From Culex pipiens pallens (taxonomy: Eukaryota; Arthropoda; Insecta; Diptera; Culicidae), in the NCBI RefSeq assembly GCF_016801865.2, contig NC_068938.1:112308615-112372614 (forward strand): a stretch of DNA of 64,000 bases, given 5' to 3'. Under the pieces are notes generated by a model, which saw nothing but the letters and a program-made list of their open reading frames with translations, was not told the origin of the DNA and ran no database searches. Below, in pieces: positions 1 through 10,949 of the stretch. The first letter of the stretch is position 1. Every line of letters starts with the position of its first letter. The translations under genes were made by a program, and so were the position numbers.

Positions 1-323
1 GTTCCGACGTATATTTAGAAACACTAAATTTTCGTTACAATTTAGTGAATTTTAAGCTGACAATCCTCAAAATGTATGTTTCTGATGTCTCTGACCACAA
101 TTCCACAACAAACACAGATTTGGATGGTGTCGCGGGGCGGCCTAGTCGTCAGCTGCCATGTCTCCCACTTCCGGCGGGGACACCCCAAGGAACATCACTT
201 CAATATATACCACATCCTCAAACTGACTTGCTACTTACTGTATATCATAGCCGTGATCCTTGCTCAACGATTCTTGGGCTGAATCGGACTCCCTCTGAAG
301 GCTTTCTAGAACCCATTTTTTAT
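1..323 (+). other. Left edge, unassigned open frame
   Basis: I recognise no gene here. A 68-codon frame at 76-282 has a hydrophobic C-terminal half (roughly the last 25 residues are mostly Leu, Ile, Tyr, Val) and GC-richer codons near 120-180 than its surroundings, so it could be the end of a decayed gene. There is no domain, no clear splice site and no second supporting exon. It stops just before the transposon that starts at 330. Confidence 0.15.
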
Positions 324-1074
324 CACTGACAGGGTTGTTACGAACGGCGCGGATCGCGCGGATGGCGCGTTTCGCGCGGATTTGGCGCGGATTTGCTGGC
401 TAATTTTGCTTAGGCGCGGATGTCGCGCGGATGTGAAATTTGGTTAATATTTAAAATAATTGAGAGAGATAAAATTACTTTCAAGTAATAAAAAAAAAGT
501 ATTATCAGGGAATCAGGGATTTTTTTTAAATTTGCTTCAATTTCTGTTACTGAAACAAAATTGAGTTTTCTTCCGCCCTGGAGATGGAGCCACACGTTGC
601 CGTCGTTTCAGGGCTATTTGCAAAGATGGTTTCCGATGTTGATATATATCACACATTTATTTTATATTTATATACTTGTGTTGATAGAAATCACAACTAT
701 TGTACTATGTAAAATTGCAAGATATTGTTTTTTTTTATTTGCATCTCAATATTCTTGTTTGTAAAATCTGCTTTGAACAGGTTTTAATCTTTTTGATACG
801 TCGTTAGCTTAGGTAGAAATTCATAAAGCACAGCAACGCTTACACAAAACAGTAAGAGAGGCCTCTTCTAGGCATTGTGATTTTTTTTCGTTTTTTTTCA
901 AAGTGGGTGTTAGGTTAGGATTTGGTATTTTGATAAATTAGTTTTGTTGCAAGGCACTCAGAATAGTTTGTTGGGCTACGGACCTTCGATTCAGACCAGT
1001 TCCTCCGTAACCTCAACACAGCCAAATTCCTGGCCGACGGACTTGTGCTGCCCCGCTAATGGGGGGGGGGGGGG

Positions 1075-1520
1075 TCGTAGCGTTCAACTGCTACAGGAAC
1101 GCTTCTAGTTTGCCACCGCCAATGTCCAATAAAACGCACCACTTAGAAACATTCGCACATACGAAAACTAACGTTTATTACACTTAGCACATTATATTAA
1201 AATACAATTATCGTTGGTTACAAAAGTTAAAGTGTCCGGCGTGCCGGAGTCCCGGCGACCCGGTTCCCGTTGTCCTGAGCAGACCTTTTCTGACTGACTT
1301 GTCCTAGCTGCGATCTGAGACCACAAGCCCTAAAGTTGCCCTTCGGGCCCTGCCGATGTTTTATAGTTCGGGTTCTAATAATCATGAGAAGAGAGTACAA
1401 CTCTCGGTTCAAGCCCCTTTTCCCGCGTAAATCAATATCTCACACAAATTGATTACCAAAATCCCACCGATACAATATCCAGGGTTGAAGCCCCAAATAT
1501 GATTAGCTTACAATCAAACA
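1075..1520 (-). repeat. Probable LTR of a decayed retrotransposon
   Basis: On the minus strand a purine tract with a run of five G (1521-1533) is followed directly by TGTTTGATTG at 1520, the usual polypurine-tract/LTR junction. About 155 bases in is a TATA-like CTATAAAAC (around 1358-1367), and further on an AATAAA (1174-1179), the order expected of U3-R-U5. The far end is unclear; it runs into a G homopolymer at 1060-1074. I found no second LTR in the window, so this is one end of a broken element. Family not determined (Bel-Pao or Gypsy are possible). Confidence 0.45.
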
Positions 1521-1597
1521 TTCTGCCCCCGCTGAAATAACCCATTTCTGAATGAAAACTAGCCCCAAAAGAAAGGTTCTGCGAATGGTCTTGGTTT

Positions 1598-2806
1598 TCA
1601 AGCTGACTGTAGATGTGTGGATGTGTTGGTGTCTTCAAAAATAAGATTTAAGTTGATATTCACATCACAGCACAGCTCGACCGTGCTGTCCACTTCACAC
1701 AACACATACATCCTCGGGTCAAACACCTTCTGCTTACATACCCACACAAGTTTCGGCGATCTCGACCGCCTCTTGCGGGTAACCGTACCCAGCCGCTGTC
1801 GATGATCGTCGGTTGTATTCCTTGGCGTAGATCCTGTTGCCGGCCGTCCGCCCCGTCCAGTCCTTGGAGATGGCATTTTCTTCAGCAAAATCCACATGAT
1901 CGTCGCGCAGATATGTTCACGTCCTGGGAGCTCCCGTCCCAAAAAGAGATTCCGTTTGCAGTCTGCGAGGTGAAACAAAAACCGACTGTTGTCCCTCGAA
2001 ACGTTCCACTCGAACTGCCCAGCAGATCTTGTCCTGGATGTGGTGTTAGTAAACTGCTGTCCAGCGCAGTTGATCGGTCCTGCAGAAGTGTTGGTTTTGC
2101 AGCCTAGCCTTGAGGGTACAAGTGTGGACCTTCCTGTACAGCTACCCGCTGTGATCGATACAGCTTGCTGACCTGTGCAGCCCTGTGTGCACGATGTGGT
2201 GGTGTTGATATCCGACAGTCGCCCTGGTAGTTGTAGTCCAAAGTAGCCCGTGAACCGTACTGAAGAATACCACTCTTCGAGATGATTTGCTACTTGCTGG
2301 GACATGTGAGCCTTGGTATGAGTAGTAGTGATTGTTTTGTCCGAACCTTCCGTGAGCAGCTGTCCAATACAGCGACTCTCCCTTGAGGTGGTGTGCGCGA
2401 ACACAAACTGCCCTGTGCAATTTGCATTCCTCCGAGAATAATTGTTGACCTTGTAGCCTCTGCGTGGATTCGGATAACCAAGCTGCCCGTTGCAGCTGTT
2501 TCGCCGTGGAGTCGTGTTCTTGACCGCTGAGTTTTTCGTTGGCGTGGAATGAGTTGCTCTGTCCATTTGGTCCTGAACAAGAGCCGATTGTTGGAAACCC
2601 TTCGTACCCTGCACGATGTTCCCTCCCTTGAGTGATGCCAATAGAAAATCCGTCCTCAGTGGTGCTCCTTCCTGGTTACGGCCGATTGTAACTTGTATTT
2701 TTTGTAACTTTAGGTTGTTTAATAGTTCCAGACTCCATCTGTGTGTAAGTGAGTTAAGTAATGCTTTCAGAATCTCTGATTTCAATTTATGTGGTATGCT
2801 AACCAT
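1598..2806 (-). CDS. 402-aa open frame of unknown function in LTR-element remnant
   Basis: This is an uninterrupted ATG-initiated frame of 402 codons, long for AT-rich non-coding DNA. It lies just upstream (minus strand) of the polypurine-tract/LTR junction at 1520, so it is probably the 3' coding part of a retrotransposon. The product is Thr-, Ser-, Arg- and Gly-rich. Its middle (about residues 100-270) repeats a Cys-x-Gly-Gln theme, for example CNGQ, CTGQ, CIGQ and CAGQ. The last 70 residues look more globular (KLVWVCKQKVFDP). I see no protease, reverse transcriptase or integrase motif. It may be a divergent structural protein, or a frame kept open by chance. Function unknown. Confidence 0.35.
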   Translation of the reverse strand: MVSIPHKLKSEILKALLNSLTHRWSLELLNNLKLQKIQVTIGRNQEGAPLRTDFLLASLKGGNIVQGTKGFQQSALVQDQMDRATHSTPTKNSAVKNTTPRRNSCNGQLGYPNPRRGYKVNNYSRRNANCTGQFVFAHTTSRESRCIGQLLTEGSDKTITTTHTKAHMSQQVANHLEEWYSSVRFTGYFGLQLPGRLSDINTTTSCTQGCTGQQAVSITAGSCTGRSTLVPSRLGCKTNTSAGPINCAGQQFTNTTSRTRSAGQFEWNVSRDNSRFLFHLADCKRNLFLGRELPGREHICATIMWILLKKMPSPRTGRGGRPATGSTPRNTTDDHRQRLGTVTRKRRSRSPKLVWVCKQKVFDPRMYVLCEVDSTVELCCDVNINLNLIFEDTNTSTHLQSA

Positions 2807-2939
2807 TCGGAATAGTCAAAAAAATCCATAGAGTCTCGATCAATCAGTAATGAAATGATATCGGACAAAATTCGTTAATCTGTTGAACTAACGGTTTTCG
2901 GATTATGGTTGTATCGACCATTGTTGCGAATCGAGGATC

Positions 2940-3245
2940 TACTGGAGTTTTGACGATCAAATGGAGCCTAACATTTCAAAGGGACACATGGTTTTTGTGA
3001 ACAGGGATGCATCTCTCTCACTCAAATGACAGTTTACATAATGTATGATAGGGATACACTCTTGTTTGCAGAGCTTCTGTGTCCTAATGAAATGGAAGGC
3101 ACGAAATCCGTAATAACAGTTCAATGGAGCGCGTCTGCATTTGTGGACAGACAGTCTATCCCTTTCGCTCAAGTGACAGTTCACGTCAAGTAAGAGGGGG
3201 ATAGACTGCTTGTTTACAAATGCAGATTCGCCCTATTGAACTGTT
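2940..3245. repeat. Short imperfect repeats
   Basis: A segment of about 90 bp recurs: TCGCTCAAGTGACAGTT near 3167 matches TCTCACTCAAATGACAGTT near 3013. A third, inverted relative (CAAATGCAGATTCGCCC near 3218) faces TCTGCATTTGTGGACAG near 3131. It looks like a decayed inverted-repeat insertion. No coding potential. Confidence 0.4.
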
Positions 3246-4352
3246 ACAACGGAAATAGTCGTCTTAACAACGAGTGTTCAACTTGTAAAGTATGAACTGT
3301 TCAGTTATGTTTATTGGGTTAAAAACAAGGTAAAGGAATGTTTGGCATTTGGGAGTTTGAGATTCAAGTTTCTTTCAGAAAGTTTAGTTTAGGTTGTTGA
3401 TAAATGTTTGTTTTCCGTAAATAATAGACTGGACTTTAATCAATGGTTAAACTGGTCGAAGTGTACTATTTCATTTGCACATCTGCTTCTAGTTGTAATG
3501 TACGATAAGACTACTGACAGACGCGACAGGACGGGGCCCAGAAAAAAATGCATCAAGATTTATATTCCATAGACAAGTTAGTTTTCATCTTTCGTTTTCC
3601 TTTAAATTTGAAATACATCATAGGTGTCCTTTGTATAAATCTCCGATTATTTACATTTTCTTATTTAATTAACTAATAATTCAATTTCTTCCGGGCCTTT
3701 TTACTTTGAATCATAATTTCAGATTTCCTTTATTCAGTGTTAAACTTAGATTAACGTAACTGCTTAAGTCATCCAAGTTCTTACTACTCACACCTACACT
3801 AATTTTCTTTCACCTTCCCCCTCCCGATCCCCTATATCTTCCGATGGTGTTCATTTGGTATGCAATACTAGTTCGGCCACTACCCTTTTTTCCACAAGAA
3901 ACCGGACTTGGACTGACTTGAGGCCGCGTCCCCCACCTTGCTCCGTAAAACGAAAACGAAAACGATTTTTAAATTTGTTAATTTTATGATCATTTTCATT
4001 CCATAAATTTTTGATTTATATTTATTTTTCATATTTATTTTTCAAAATATTTTAATTCATATTTAGAATTTCTTTTTTTGCAAAAATTATTGTTACGGCT
4101 TTTCCCTCTGCATTACTTCATCCTAGCAAAAATAAATTTGTCCATAAAATTTTCGGCGTTTCAACATTCTGCGTTCTGAGATTCGGCCTCATGCGGCTAT
4201 TCTTGATATAAAATTGCATTTATTGAATACAATTTCATTTAATCGTTTGTGATTGTTGTGTTCCTTTTGATGGATCTCTTGATTTTTGTTCCAACATTTT
4301 TTAATTCATAAAAAATAAACTCTCTTGTTTGTTTGTCGCGAAATTATTGTTG
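3246..4352. other. AT-rich interior, nothing recognised
   Basis: AT-rich sequence inside the transposon copy 1. I see no open frame above background, no repeat array and no domain. Confidence 0.5.
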
Positions 4353-4425
4353 TTAATATGGCGCGGATTGGGTTTTGGGACGGCGCGGATTTTTTTTCGA
4401 CTTCTCCGTAACAACCCTGCACTGA

Positions 4426-4977
4426 GGTTGCAGGTTCACTGTATTATCACTGACTGTAACGTTTCACAATGATAAAATAGTTGTTTAACCACTTTTTTCC
4501 TTAAAAAGCCGAAAAATAAAAAAACGATGGGCGAATCAGTTGTTTACTTCTGCTTTTTGGCGTAACTTGACGGGCGATACCGTTGTTTTGGTTGGGTGGG
4601 TGGCGAATACGGCGGAGCGAAACTGTAGGCACGCTCTTCAAAAAGGCGTAATTTCTTTTTCTCAATTTTTAATAGCAAAAACACCTTAATTAATTTCAAA
4701 TTGCTCTCTATGATGAAATTATTGCTATTTTCTATTACGTTTTAACAAAATTGATGGTTTTCATGCTTTTTTGTGGAAATAGGAATTGATCGAAATTGCA
4801 AAATTTTGAATGTTGATTTTCCCGAAACGGCAGGATTGTGGGTTTCGCCCTTTTGAAATGTTGTTACTGAGTTTTACGAAGTGTCTTGTTTACCTGCTGT
4901 GTAGCAAGAGGATTACAATTAATGGTCGAAAAATTTCAATCGCCTTTTTCTCAGTTGCACTTTTTTGAACATGGAAC
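4426..4977. other. Spacer, nothing recognised
   Basis: AT-rich sequence between the transposon and the next hairpin. No gene or structured repeat seen. Confidence 0.5.
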
Positions 4978-5138
4978 AATTCTGGAGTTTTTTTTAAAAG
5001 GACCAATAAACCAAATTTTCAGTTTTTGCTTTTTGGGTGTTTTTTAATACTCCTGACTCAAGGCGGTTTCAAAAACACCCAAAATGCAAAAACTGGAAAT
5101 TTGGTTTATTGGACCTTTCAAAAAAAAACTCCAGAATT
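4978..5138. repeat. Inverted-repeat element (about 160 bp)
   Basis: Arms of about 65-70 bp pair across a short centre: ATTCTGGAG...AAACCAAATTTTCAG on the left and its complement ending CTCCAGAAT on the right. It is probably a MITE. A clear target duplication is not visible. Confidence 0.6.
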
Positions 5139-5362
5139 ATGCGTAGAACGGCAGTTAATAAGCATAAGCATAGGTGCCCACCCGCAGTTGCTACTCCGTT
5201 ATTGACCAGGACCTCCAGAAGTTACATCCACGAGCCGTGGAAGATGAGTGGGTGCTATCTTTCCTCGCTTCGCAACTTCTCAAAGGCCCCTATCATGCTG
5301 ATCAATACCGGCGAATTATGCGTAGAACGGCAGTTAATGGATGCAAAAATCATGTTCAATAA
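5136..5362 (+). other. Coding-like fragment between direct repeats
   Basis: A block of about 26 bp starting GAATTATGCGTAGAACGG occurs at 5136-5161 and again at about 5315-5340. Between them the sequence is GC-richer, with an open frame (5174-5362) containing DQDLQKLHPRAVEDEWVLS, which reads like real protein. The frame follows CATAG, a possible splice acceptor, and ends 13 codons after the second repeat. It may be a displaced exon or pseudogene fragment. No family recognised. Confidence 0.25.
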
Positions 5363-5894
5363 TTGAAAAAACTTTTTTCAAACTGTTATTTAATTCCAAG
5401 TCACAATTAAATTAATATAAACAGTAAGCATTGTAAATAAATTTGTTTAAATTTTATTTTAAAATATTATGCATCAGTGGTCCCCTCGTTATATCTCGTT
5501 CAGCCCAGTTAGCGAGCAGCATTCGGTGGACTGGGCTACTACGTTCTCAGCCCAGTTACTGAACAAGTACTGTAATATCACACCAATGGGCTTGCTATCC
5601 TAGACCTTAAACCTTCCCAAAAACCAACTGAAAGCGAAACTTATTTGGGGATACCCGCCTCCCAAATCGCTTTTCCTTGTCTCTGGTGCGCGGTGGAGAT
5701 GGTAGCGGTCGGCAATAGGGACGTGGCGTTACATCGTGCTGCCACCTGGTTTTTTTAAGCGCAAGAGTGTAAAAGTGCTGAGTCATCGTCTAAAAATAGA
5801 CGGCGTCCTATCTCGCCCAGCAAAATGAAGTCGATAAAGTAGTCGGTTTCGATGAGAAAAAGTGGAATATGTGGTCTAAAAATAGCGACGCCAT
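5363..5894. other. Upstream spacer with small repeats
   Basis: No gene seen. CAGCCCAGTTA occurs twice (around 5503 and 5550), and a related phrase recurs near 8693, so a dispersed repeat is likely. Confidence 0.4.
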
Positions 5895-6340
5895 CCCCCT
5901 ATGGACGGCTGTCATGGTGGTGGGAATCTGGTTCAGGTGGAATTGGTTCTATTCCCAATTATTAACTCTTTGGGAACTTGCGCAATCATCACATCACATG
6001 GCGAAATCCAGTCTACAATCCGCTAAAATCACCGTCTCCCAGCGAAGCGATAAGTTTCTATCGTTTTAATGAAGTATAACTTCTTGTTTTTTGTTGTATT
6101 CGCCAGGAAAAATAATTCGCGTTTTTCTAATTTCTTGTTTATGTAAATTTGAAGATCAATGCTGGACTACATCGATGTTCTGTTCGCGCTTCGCTTGGAG
6201 ACGGTGATTTTAGTGGATTACAGACTGGATTTCGTCATATATGATGATTTTTCAGAACAGGTTGCTTAGGAATTAATAATTGGGAATACAACCAATTCCA
6301 GTTGAACCAGATTCTTAACAGCATTACAGCCGTTAATTGC
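5895..6340. repeat. Imperfect foldback element
   Basis: The left half (about 5900-6055) and right half (about 6185-6335) are complementary. Examples are GGAATTGGTTCTATTCCCAATTATTAA against its complement near 6275, and GCTAAAATCACCGTCTCC against its complement near 6200. The loop is about 130 bp. No transposase. Confidence 0.6.
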
Positions 6341-6584
6341 CGGCCGCTTCTATCTCCGGGGACATGGGAAGGGATTTACAAGACGGAAAGTGTTGATGAT
6401 CCACTTTTTTAAGGGGATAAGAGAAATTCTCCACGGTATCTCTACTACCATCGATGTTCTCTGAAATGAATTAGTTTTTAGGTAGCTTCAGTGAAAAAAA
6501 AAATTAAAAAGTTTGTTGCAAAAATCGAAAAATATATGTTACCCTGACCAAAGGACTACAAAACTCCCCTTTCTCCCCTCCCAG

Positions 6585-8042
6585 ATTCCGCCGCAACTAC
6601 GACTTCAACAACCGCAACCACCACGTGATCGTGAAGAACTACCGCGGCGGCGGCGGTGGCTACGGCGACGATCACCACCACCACTACCGCCTCCAGGACA
6701 CGGTCATCGAGGAGGAACCGGAGTGGATGGCCGCGGGGCCCACGTCCCGCCTGGACACCATCGAACTGCGCGGCTTCGACGAGGACGTCTCCCCGAACGC
6801 ATCGCTGGAGAAGGGTTCCTCCGATGAGCGGAAGGTCGGTGGGAAACACATTTCGTTCTACGACGAGCTGCACCACTACGAGCACATTGTGGGCGGGCCG
6901 AAGAATCGCGGCGGCAACACTTCGTCGGGGGATGTGGAAAGTGTGGCCACGTCGAACGGGAGCTCGCCGCCGCCGGCTCGGAGCACGCCAACTAAGAGCG
7001 TGGGCGATTGCAACAATAACTTGGAGGGGGATGAGAAGCAGAGGATGGGACAGCGGGACGGGGTCAACGTGAACAACTTTGAGGAGTTTATGAAGTTTGA
7101 CTCGATTTTGGGGGTGAGTTTGGAGGTTTGTTTGAGGGGAACTTGTAATGAGATCTTGTTGTTTTGCAGACCGACAGCGGTGCCGGCACTAGTGGCGTCC
7201 AATCTGGATCGCGCTTCAGCAAGTGGTTCCGTCGTGGTGCGAATGGGTACAACCAGTCGAGTGGGGCGAACTTTCGCCAGGCGTTCCTGTCGAACAGTGA
7301 CGCCTTTGGCAACAGTCGCTTCCCCCAGCAGCAGAACCAGCAGCGTCATTACGGACAGCAATCTGCGGCTTACGGAAACCGTGGCTTCCACCCGTCGGAG
7401 TCTTACGATCCCCAGCAGCAGGGTCACTTCGGCGATGAGTCCAGCACGGCGTTCAAGCGCCTGGTCGACATGGTGGCTCAGAACCGTGCCAGTAACAACC
7501 TGCTGGCTCAGCAGCAGTACCTGATGCAGCTGCTCAACAAGAACCAGCAGAGCGAGATCTTGCGCCGCATGCTCATGAAGAACGCCGTGGACAACGTAGT
7601 GGCCGACACAAACCAGCAGCAACAGCAGCAGCCGGCAAGTCAACAGCCGCGCATTCCGACCCAGCAAGAGCTGCAGTTCCACACCCAGAGCATCATGCAG
7701 AACGCACTGCTGCGCAAAAAACTCCAAGATCAGCGCAAGATGCTGTACGAGCAGGCCGTCGAACCGGCCAACCCAGCCGTCCAGCAGTTTGTCCAGTCCG
7801 TCTGCCCCAACATCCAGCGCAGTCTGTCGGTGCTGAGTCAAACGGCGAACCAATTCTCCGCGCCGCCGCCACCGCAGCCGTCGTCCGCCAACTCAATGTT
7901 CTCCGGCGGATCGACCGCGGCCGAGTTGTCCAACTCGCTGCAGCAGATGCTGCATCTGTCGCAACCCCAGCAAGGACGTCACGCCGTCGGTGCCAACCGT
8001 GGTCGCTTCGGCAAGGGTTCAGTCACCTGGAACCTCAACTGA
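6585..8042 (+). CDS. 4E-T: eIF4E transporter (4E-T), 3' part, two exons
   Basis: Exons are 6585-7113 and 7170-8042, joined in phase 0 over a 56-bp GT-AG intron; TGA ends at 8042. They give the last 466 residues. 4E-T binds eIF4E, carries it to P-bodies and links repressed mRNAs to decay and repression factors such as DDX6, LSM14 and CCR4-NOT. Recognition rests on the conserved block EEPEWMAAGP...IELRGFDED (about residues 45-70 of this piece), the FDSILG end of the first exon with SRFSKWF soon after it (around 190), and a C-terminal helix-rich part with the conserved QELQFHTQSIMQNAL. The rest is Gly/His-, Gln- and Pro-rich and looks disordered. The first exon begins after a CCCAG acceptor with phase one, so upstream exons, including the eIF4E-binding N terminus, are missing here. 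The region just left is transposon-derived. Confidence 0.9.
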
Positions 8043-8640
8043 CCGGCGTTGATTTGCCAGGAGTGCTGCGCATTTGTTCCTTTATTTTTTTGCTTCTTTT
8101 TTCCCGAGAGAGAGAGAATTGACTTCTCGCACAACCTGTTTTGTTCCGGCGCCGGAGGCGCTTCATCTGCTGGAAAGTAGTTTTTTTCTTTTACTATTCA
8201 AAGTTCTTAATTATCAATTTCCCCCCCAAAAACATTAATTTGTGTTGCGTTTTTTGATCGATTTTTCTCTTTACTGTGTTTCGTTCCCTCATTATTATTG
8301 TAGTATTTCTTTTACGGCTAAAAGTTTCCATCATTATTCATTTATTTTCTAAAAAAAAACAAACATTTCTGTATTTGAAAAAAGGAGGCAACAAGTTTAG
8401 CTCCCAAGACGATTGTTTGTTATCTGCAAGAGAACAAAACGTAACAAAACGGTTCACAAATCACATTTTTGCTCGGGCTTGCTGAAGTTTGTTCTGTTTG
8501 CTGCTCGTTACCATTTATCGAACCGACATCGCCGTTTTATGCTGAACTGAAATTGGCGTTCGAACCATCTGCGAAGAACCTTCATCATACATAGTGAATT
8601 TATATTTTGAAACTCAAACTTTATAATAAAGCAATTGAAT
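8043..8640 (+). other. Probable 4E-T 3' untranslated region
   Basis: After the 4E-T stop the sequence is AT-rich and open to no long frame. AATAAA at 8625-8630, followed by GCAATTGAATTGT, is a good polyadenylation signal about 580 bases past the stop. Confidence 0.55.
8625..8630 (+). promoter_or_regulatory. Polyadenylation signal for 4E-T
   Basis: Canonical AATAAA in the right orientation downstream of the 4E-T stop, just before the MITE at 8719. Confidence 0.55.
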
Positions 8641-8718
8641 TGTAAAACTAAACGTTGTTTTATTTGTTGAGGGTCTTTCGTCGTGATTCAATCAGCCCAG
8701 TTATCGAACAACTATGTA

Positions 8719-9124
8719 CAGTCATCCCACTTATTCGGAACACCCACCAATTCGGAACACTTTTGTGGTATTTTGTCAATAGGATGCAAAATGCAACTTT
8801 TCTGTCGACCCTGCTATTTTTTGGACCTTTGTTTGGACATTCTCTTGCTATTTCACTAGTAAAAGTAATACTTTTTGAACAAAAAACTTCATTTCAAGAC
8901 TATTCTATCCAGAGCAGCAAAACATTGCCTGTTCCATAATTGTGGGGTGTTATTGTACCTCCCACAATTGTGGAACACCTAAATTTGACTGATATTTTTA
9001 CAAAAAAAAAGTTGTCATACCATTCATAAAACATTACTAAGCATGAGTTTTATTGGTTTCAGATTGTGAAGATTTGTTGAACATTGGCCGATCTGTAAAC
9101 TGTTCCGAATATGTGGGATGACTG
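8719..9124. mobile_element. Tc1/mariner-type MITE, CAGTCATCCCAC ends, copy 1
   Basis: The ends are CAGTCATCCCAC and GTGGGATGACTG, each flanked by TA (8717-8718 and 9125-9126), the target duplication of Tc1/mariner elements. Length is 406 bp with no transposase frame. A related, interrupted copy lies at 27694-28817. Confidence 0.8.
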
Positions 9125-9280
9125 TACTCCTATCGGAAATCTAGAGAAAAATAACGAGTTCTGCATTATTCAAACATGGTTGCGTTTCCCGAACAAGGAC
9201 ATCAACATTCAGGTACCGAACAAACACGTTCGTTACGGAAACCCCTAATGCGAATTTTCGTGGGTGTGTCACACAACTAT

Positions 9281-9473
9281 CCAGGTTTTTACGCGAAGAT
9301 GGCGTTCTAATGGTGAACATCCGGAATGTCAAAATCACGCAGTAGCACCAACAGAAGAAAACAAATGTGGCTGTCATGCCATGGCACACTTCTTTTGTAA
9401 TATTGGTACCACAGCGTGATTTTGACATTTGGGGCGTTCACCATTAGAACGCCATCTTCGCTTAAAAACCTGG
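9281..9473. mobile_element. 193-bp MITE, CCAGGTTTTT ends, copy 1
   Basis: A long-arm inverted repeat: the left end CCAGGTTTTTACGCGAAGAT pairs with the right end. The dinucleotide AT stands on both sides (9279-9280 and 9474-9475). Two further copies are at 10950-13069 (interrupted) and 38356-38548. Empty sites elsewhere in the window support an AT duplication. Confidence 0.85.
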
Positions 9474-9815
9474 ATGGTGAGCTAGAGTTTCTCATCAAAA
9501 CGGACTTCAGTAAAATCGAACAAAGTTCTCAATTTTCAGAACGTACCCACATCCATTTTTGCAGCCTACTGCGTTGCGTGATGCGGCCAACGATTACTCT
9601 CCATTTGAGCACCGCAACTCGGGTTCCACCGGGAGTCGATGAAACTTGAGTTCATTGAAATTTCCCAGGAAATTTCACTTCTTGCACTTCACCGCAACTT
9701 ACAACCTAATTTACTATTTTTAGTTTAAACTCGATAAAAAGAGTCTTTCTTCGTCAAAATTTCGCCCGTTGAGATAACTTTGTTGTACACTCTCTTCATC
9801 TTCACTACGTTCGTG
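9474..9815. other. Spacer, nothing recognised
   Basis: Sequence between the MITE and the LTR element. A short frame at 9416-9649 runs out of the MITE and has no support. Confidence 0.5.
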
Positions 9816-9820
9816 CGTTT

Positions 9821-10017
9821 TGTCCTATCCCTCGGTTTTTCCGCATAATGTCATTTGACGTTTAGTGCTATCAAATATTACCAATACCAACACATGTAAG
9901 AAACTTATAAATAAAGAAGCGAACATGTATCGCGCTCTCTTTCCTATTTGGACAACTAGCTGAACAACACTCTTTCTTATTCCAAATCCGACGTCTACGC
10001 AGATACAGTACATTTTA
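9821..10017 (+). repeat. Left LTR (197 bp)
   Basis: Matches 15119-15315 base for base as far as I can read. It is preceded by CGTTT. Antisense frames that run through both LTRs share a 60-residue stretch only because of this duplication. Confidence 0.85.
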
Positions 10018-10439
10018 ATTAGCGACGAGGAATTTAAGAACTGCGCGGCGATAAATCGGTGATTTTCTTTCGTTGGAGTGACGGTGTGGACGGTAATAAA
10101 AGTTCTATCTTCCTCACGGGGGATTAAGTCGTTCACATTTGTGCTAGCGAAAAATCGCTGAGAAAACAAAAGCTGCAAATTCACTATTGTCGGGACTGCT
10201 AGCGTCTCCGCGGCAACCATTTTGTTAAGTCGAGCAGCGAGCAGCGACGCCAAGTGAGCAGTAAGTGCATCTCCAGCGCTGGGTGCAAACATCGAAGCAA
10301 AGCTAATTTGCACCCGACGTCAACCCCATCGCGGTACCTGTCGCGGTAGCAAATTTGCTCTCAGTTCTTCGGGATTTCACTTTGCTACCCGGTATTCTGC
10401 CTGTTTGCTACCGATTCAAATGGAATTATGCACGGAAAA

Positions 10440-10915
10440 ATCGAATCAAGCACGGAAAATTTTTTGAAAACTTTCAAAAATTTAAAAAATTTCAAAAATT
10501 TCAAAAATTTAAAAAAAATAAAAAATTTAAAAAAATTTCAAAAATTTCAAAAATTTCAAAAAATTCAAAAATTTCAAAAAATTCAAAAATTTCAGAAATT
10601 TCAAAAATTTCAGAAATTTCAAAAATTTCAAAAATTTCAAAAATTTCAAAAATTTCAAAAATTTTAAAAATTTCAAAAATTTCAAAAATTTCACAAATTT
10701 CAAAAATTTCAAAAATTCAAAAATTTCAAAAATTTAAAAAATTTTAAAAATTTCAAAAATTTCAAAAAATTCAAGAAATTCAAAAAATTCAAACAATTCA
10801 ATAAATTCAAAAAAATCAAAAATTTTAAAAATTTTAAAAATTTCAAAAATTTTAAAAATTTCAAAAATTTTAAAAATTTCAAAAATTTTAAAAATTCCAA
10901 AAATTTCAAAAATTG
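10440..10915. repeat. Simple repeat, TTTCAAAAA-type
   Basis: About 475 bp of 9- to 10-bp units of the form TTTCAAAAA with small variations. It produces long Lys/Phe/Ile frames in several phases that are not genes. Its complement forms a matching arm at 13105-13625. Confidence 0.9.
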
Positions 10916-10949
10916 GGTCCTAAAATGAAGCTTAGATTGCTGATATTAT

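Larger units (their letters stand above)
330..4419. mobile_element. DNA transposon, CAGGGTTGTTACG terminal repeats, copy 1
   Basis: The left end reads CAGGGTTGTTACG and the right end ends CGTAACAACCCTG, an inverted pair. CACTGA stands immediately outside both ends (324-329 and 4420-4425), a 6-bp target duplication. Both subterminal regions (about 340-432 and 4360-4400) carry many copies of a GGCGCGGAT motif, which looks like a set of transposase-binding repeats. A second copy at 16148-17911 has the same ends, the same subterminal motif and its own 6-bp duplication. The CAGGG start resembles hAT elements, but hAT normally duplicates 8 bp, so the superfamily is open. No transposase is visible; the middle holds an LTR-element remnant. 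Confidence 0.75.

Noticed and set aside
4420..4460. 8-bp duplication ATCACTGA for transposon copy 1
   Set aside because: ATCACTGA does recur near 4446, but that is 27 bp beyond the terminal repeat; the adjacent match is the 6-bp CACTGA, as in copy 2.
6876..7853. 325-aa minus-strand frame over 4E-T
   Set aside because: It is antisense to the recognised 4E-T exons and crosses their intron; Leu/Val-rich composition reflects Gln and Asn codons read backwards.
9825..10313. 162-aa minus-strand frame
   Set aside because: Most of it is the antisense of the LTR; the same residues recur at 15123-15314 only because the LTR is duplicated.
10355..10909. Lys/Phe/Ile-rich frames on both strands
   Set aside because: Artefacts of the TTTCAAAAA simple repeat.
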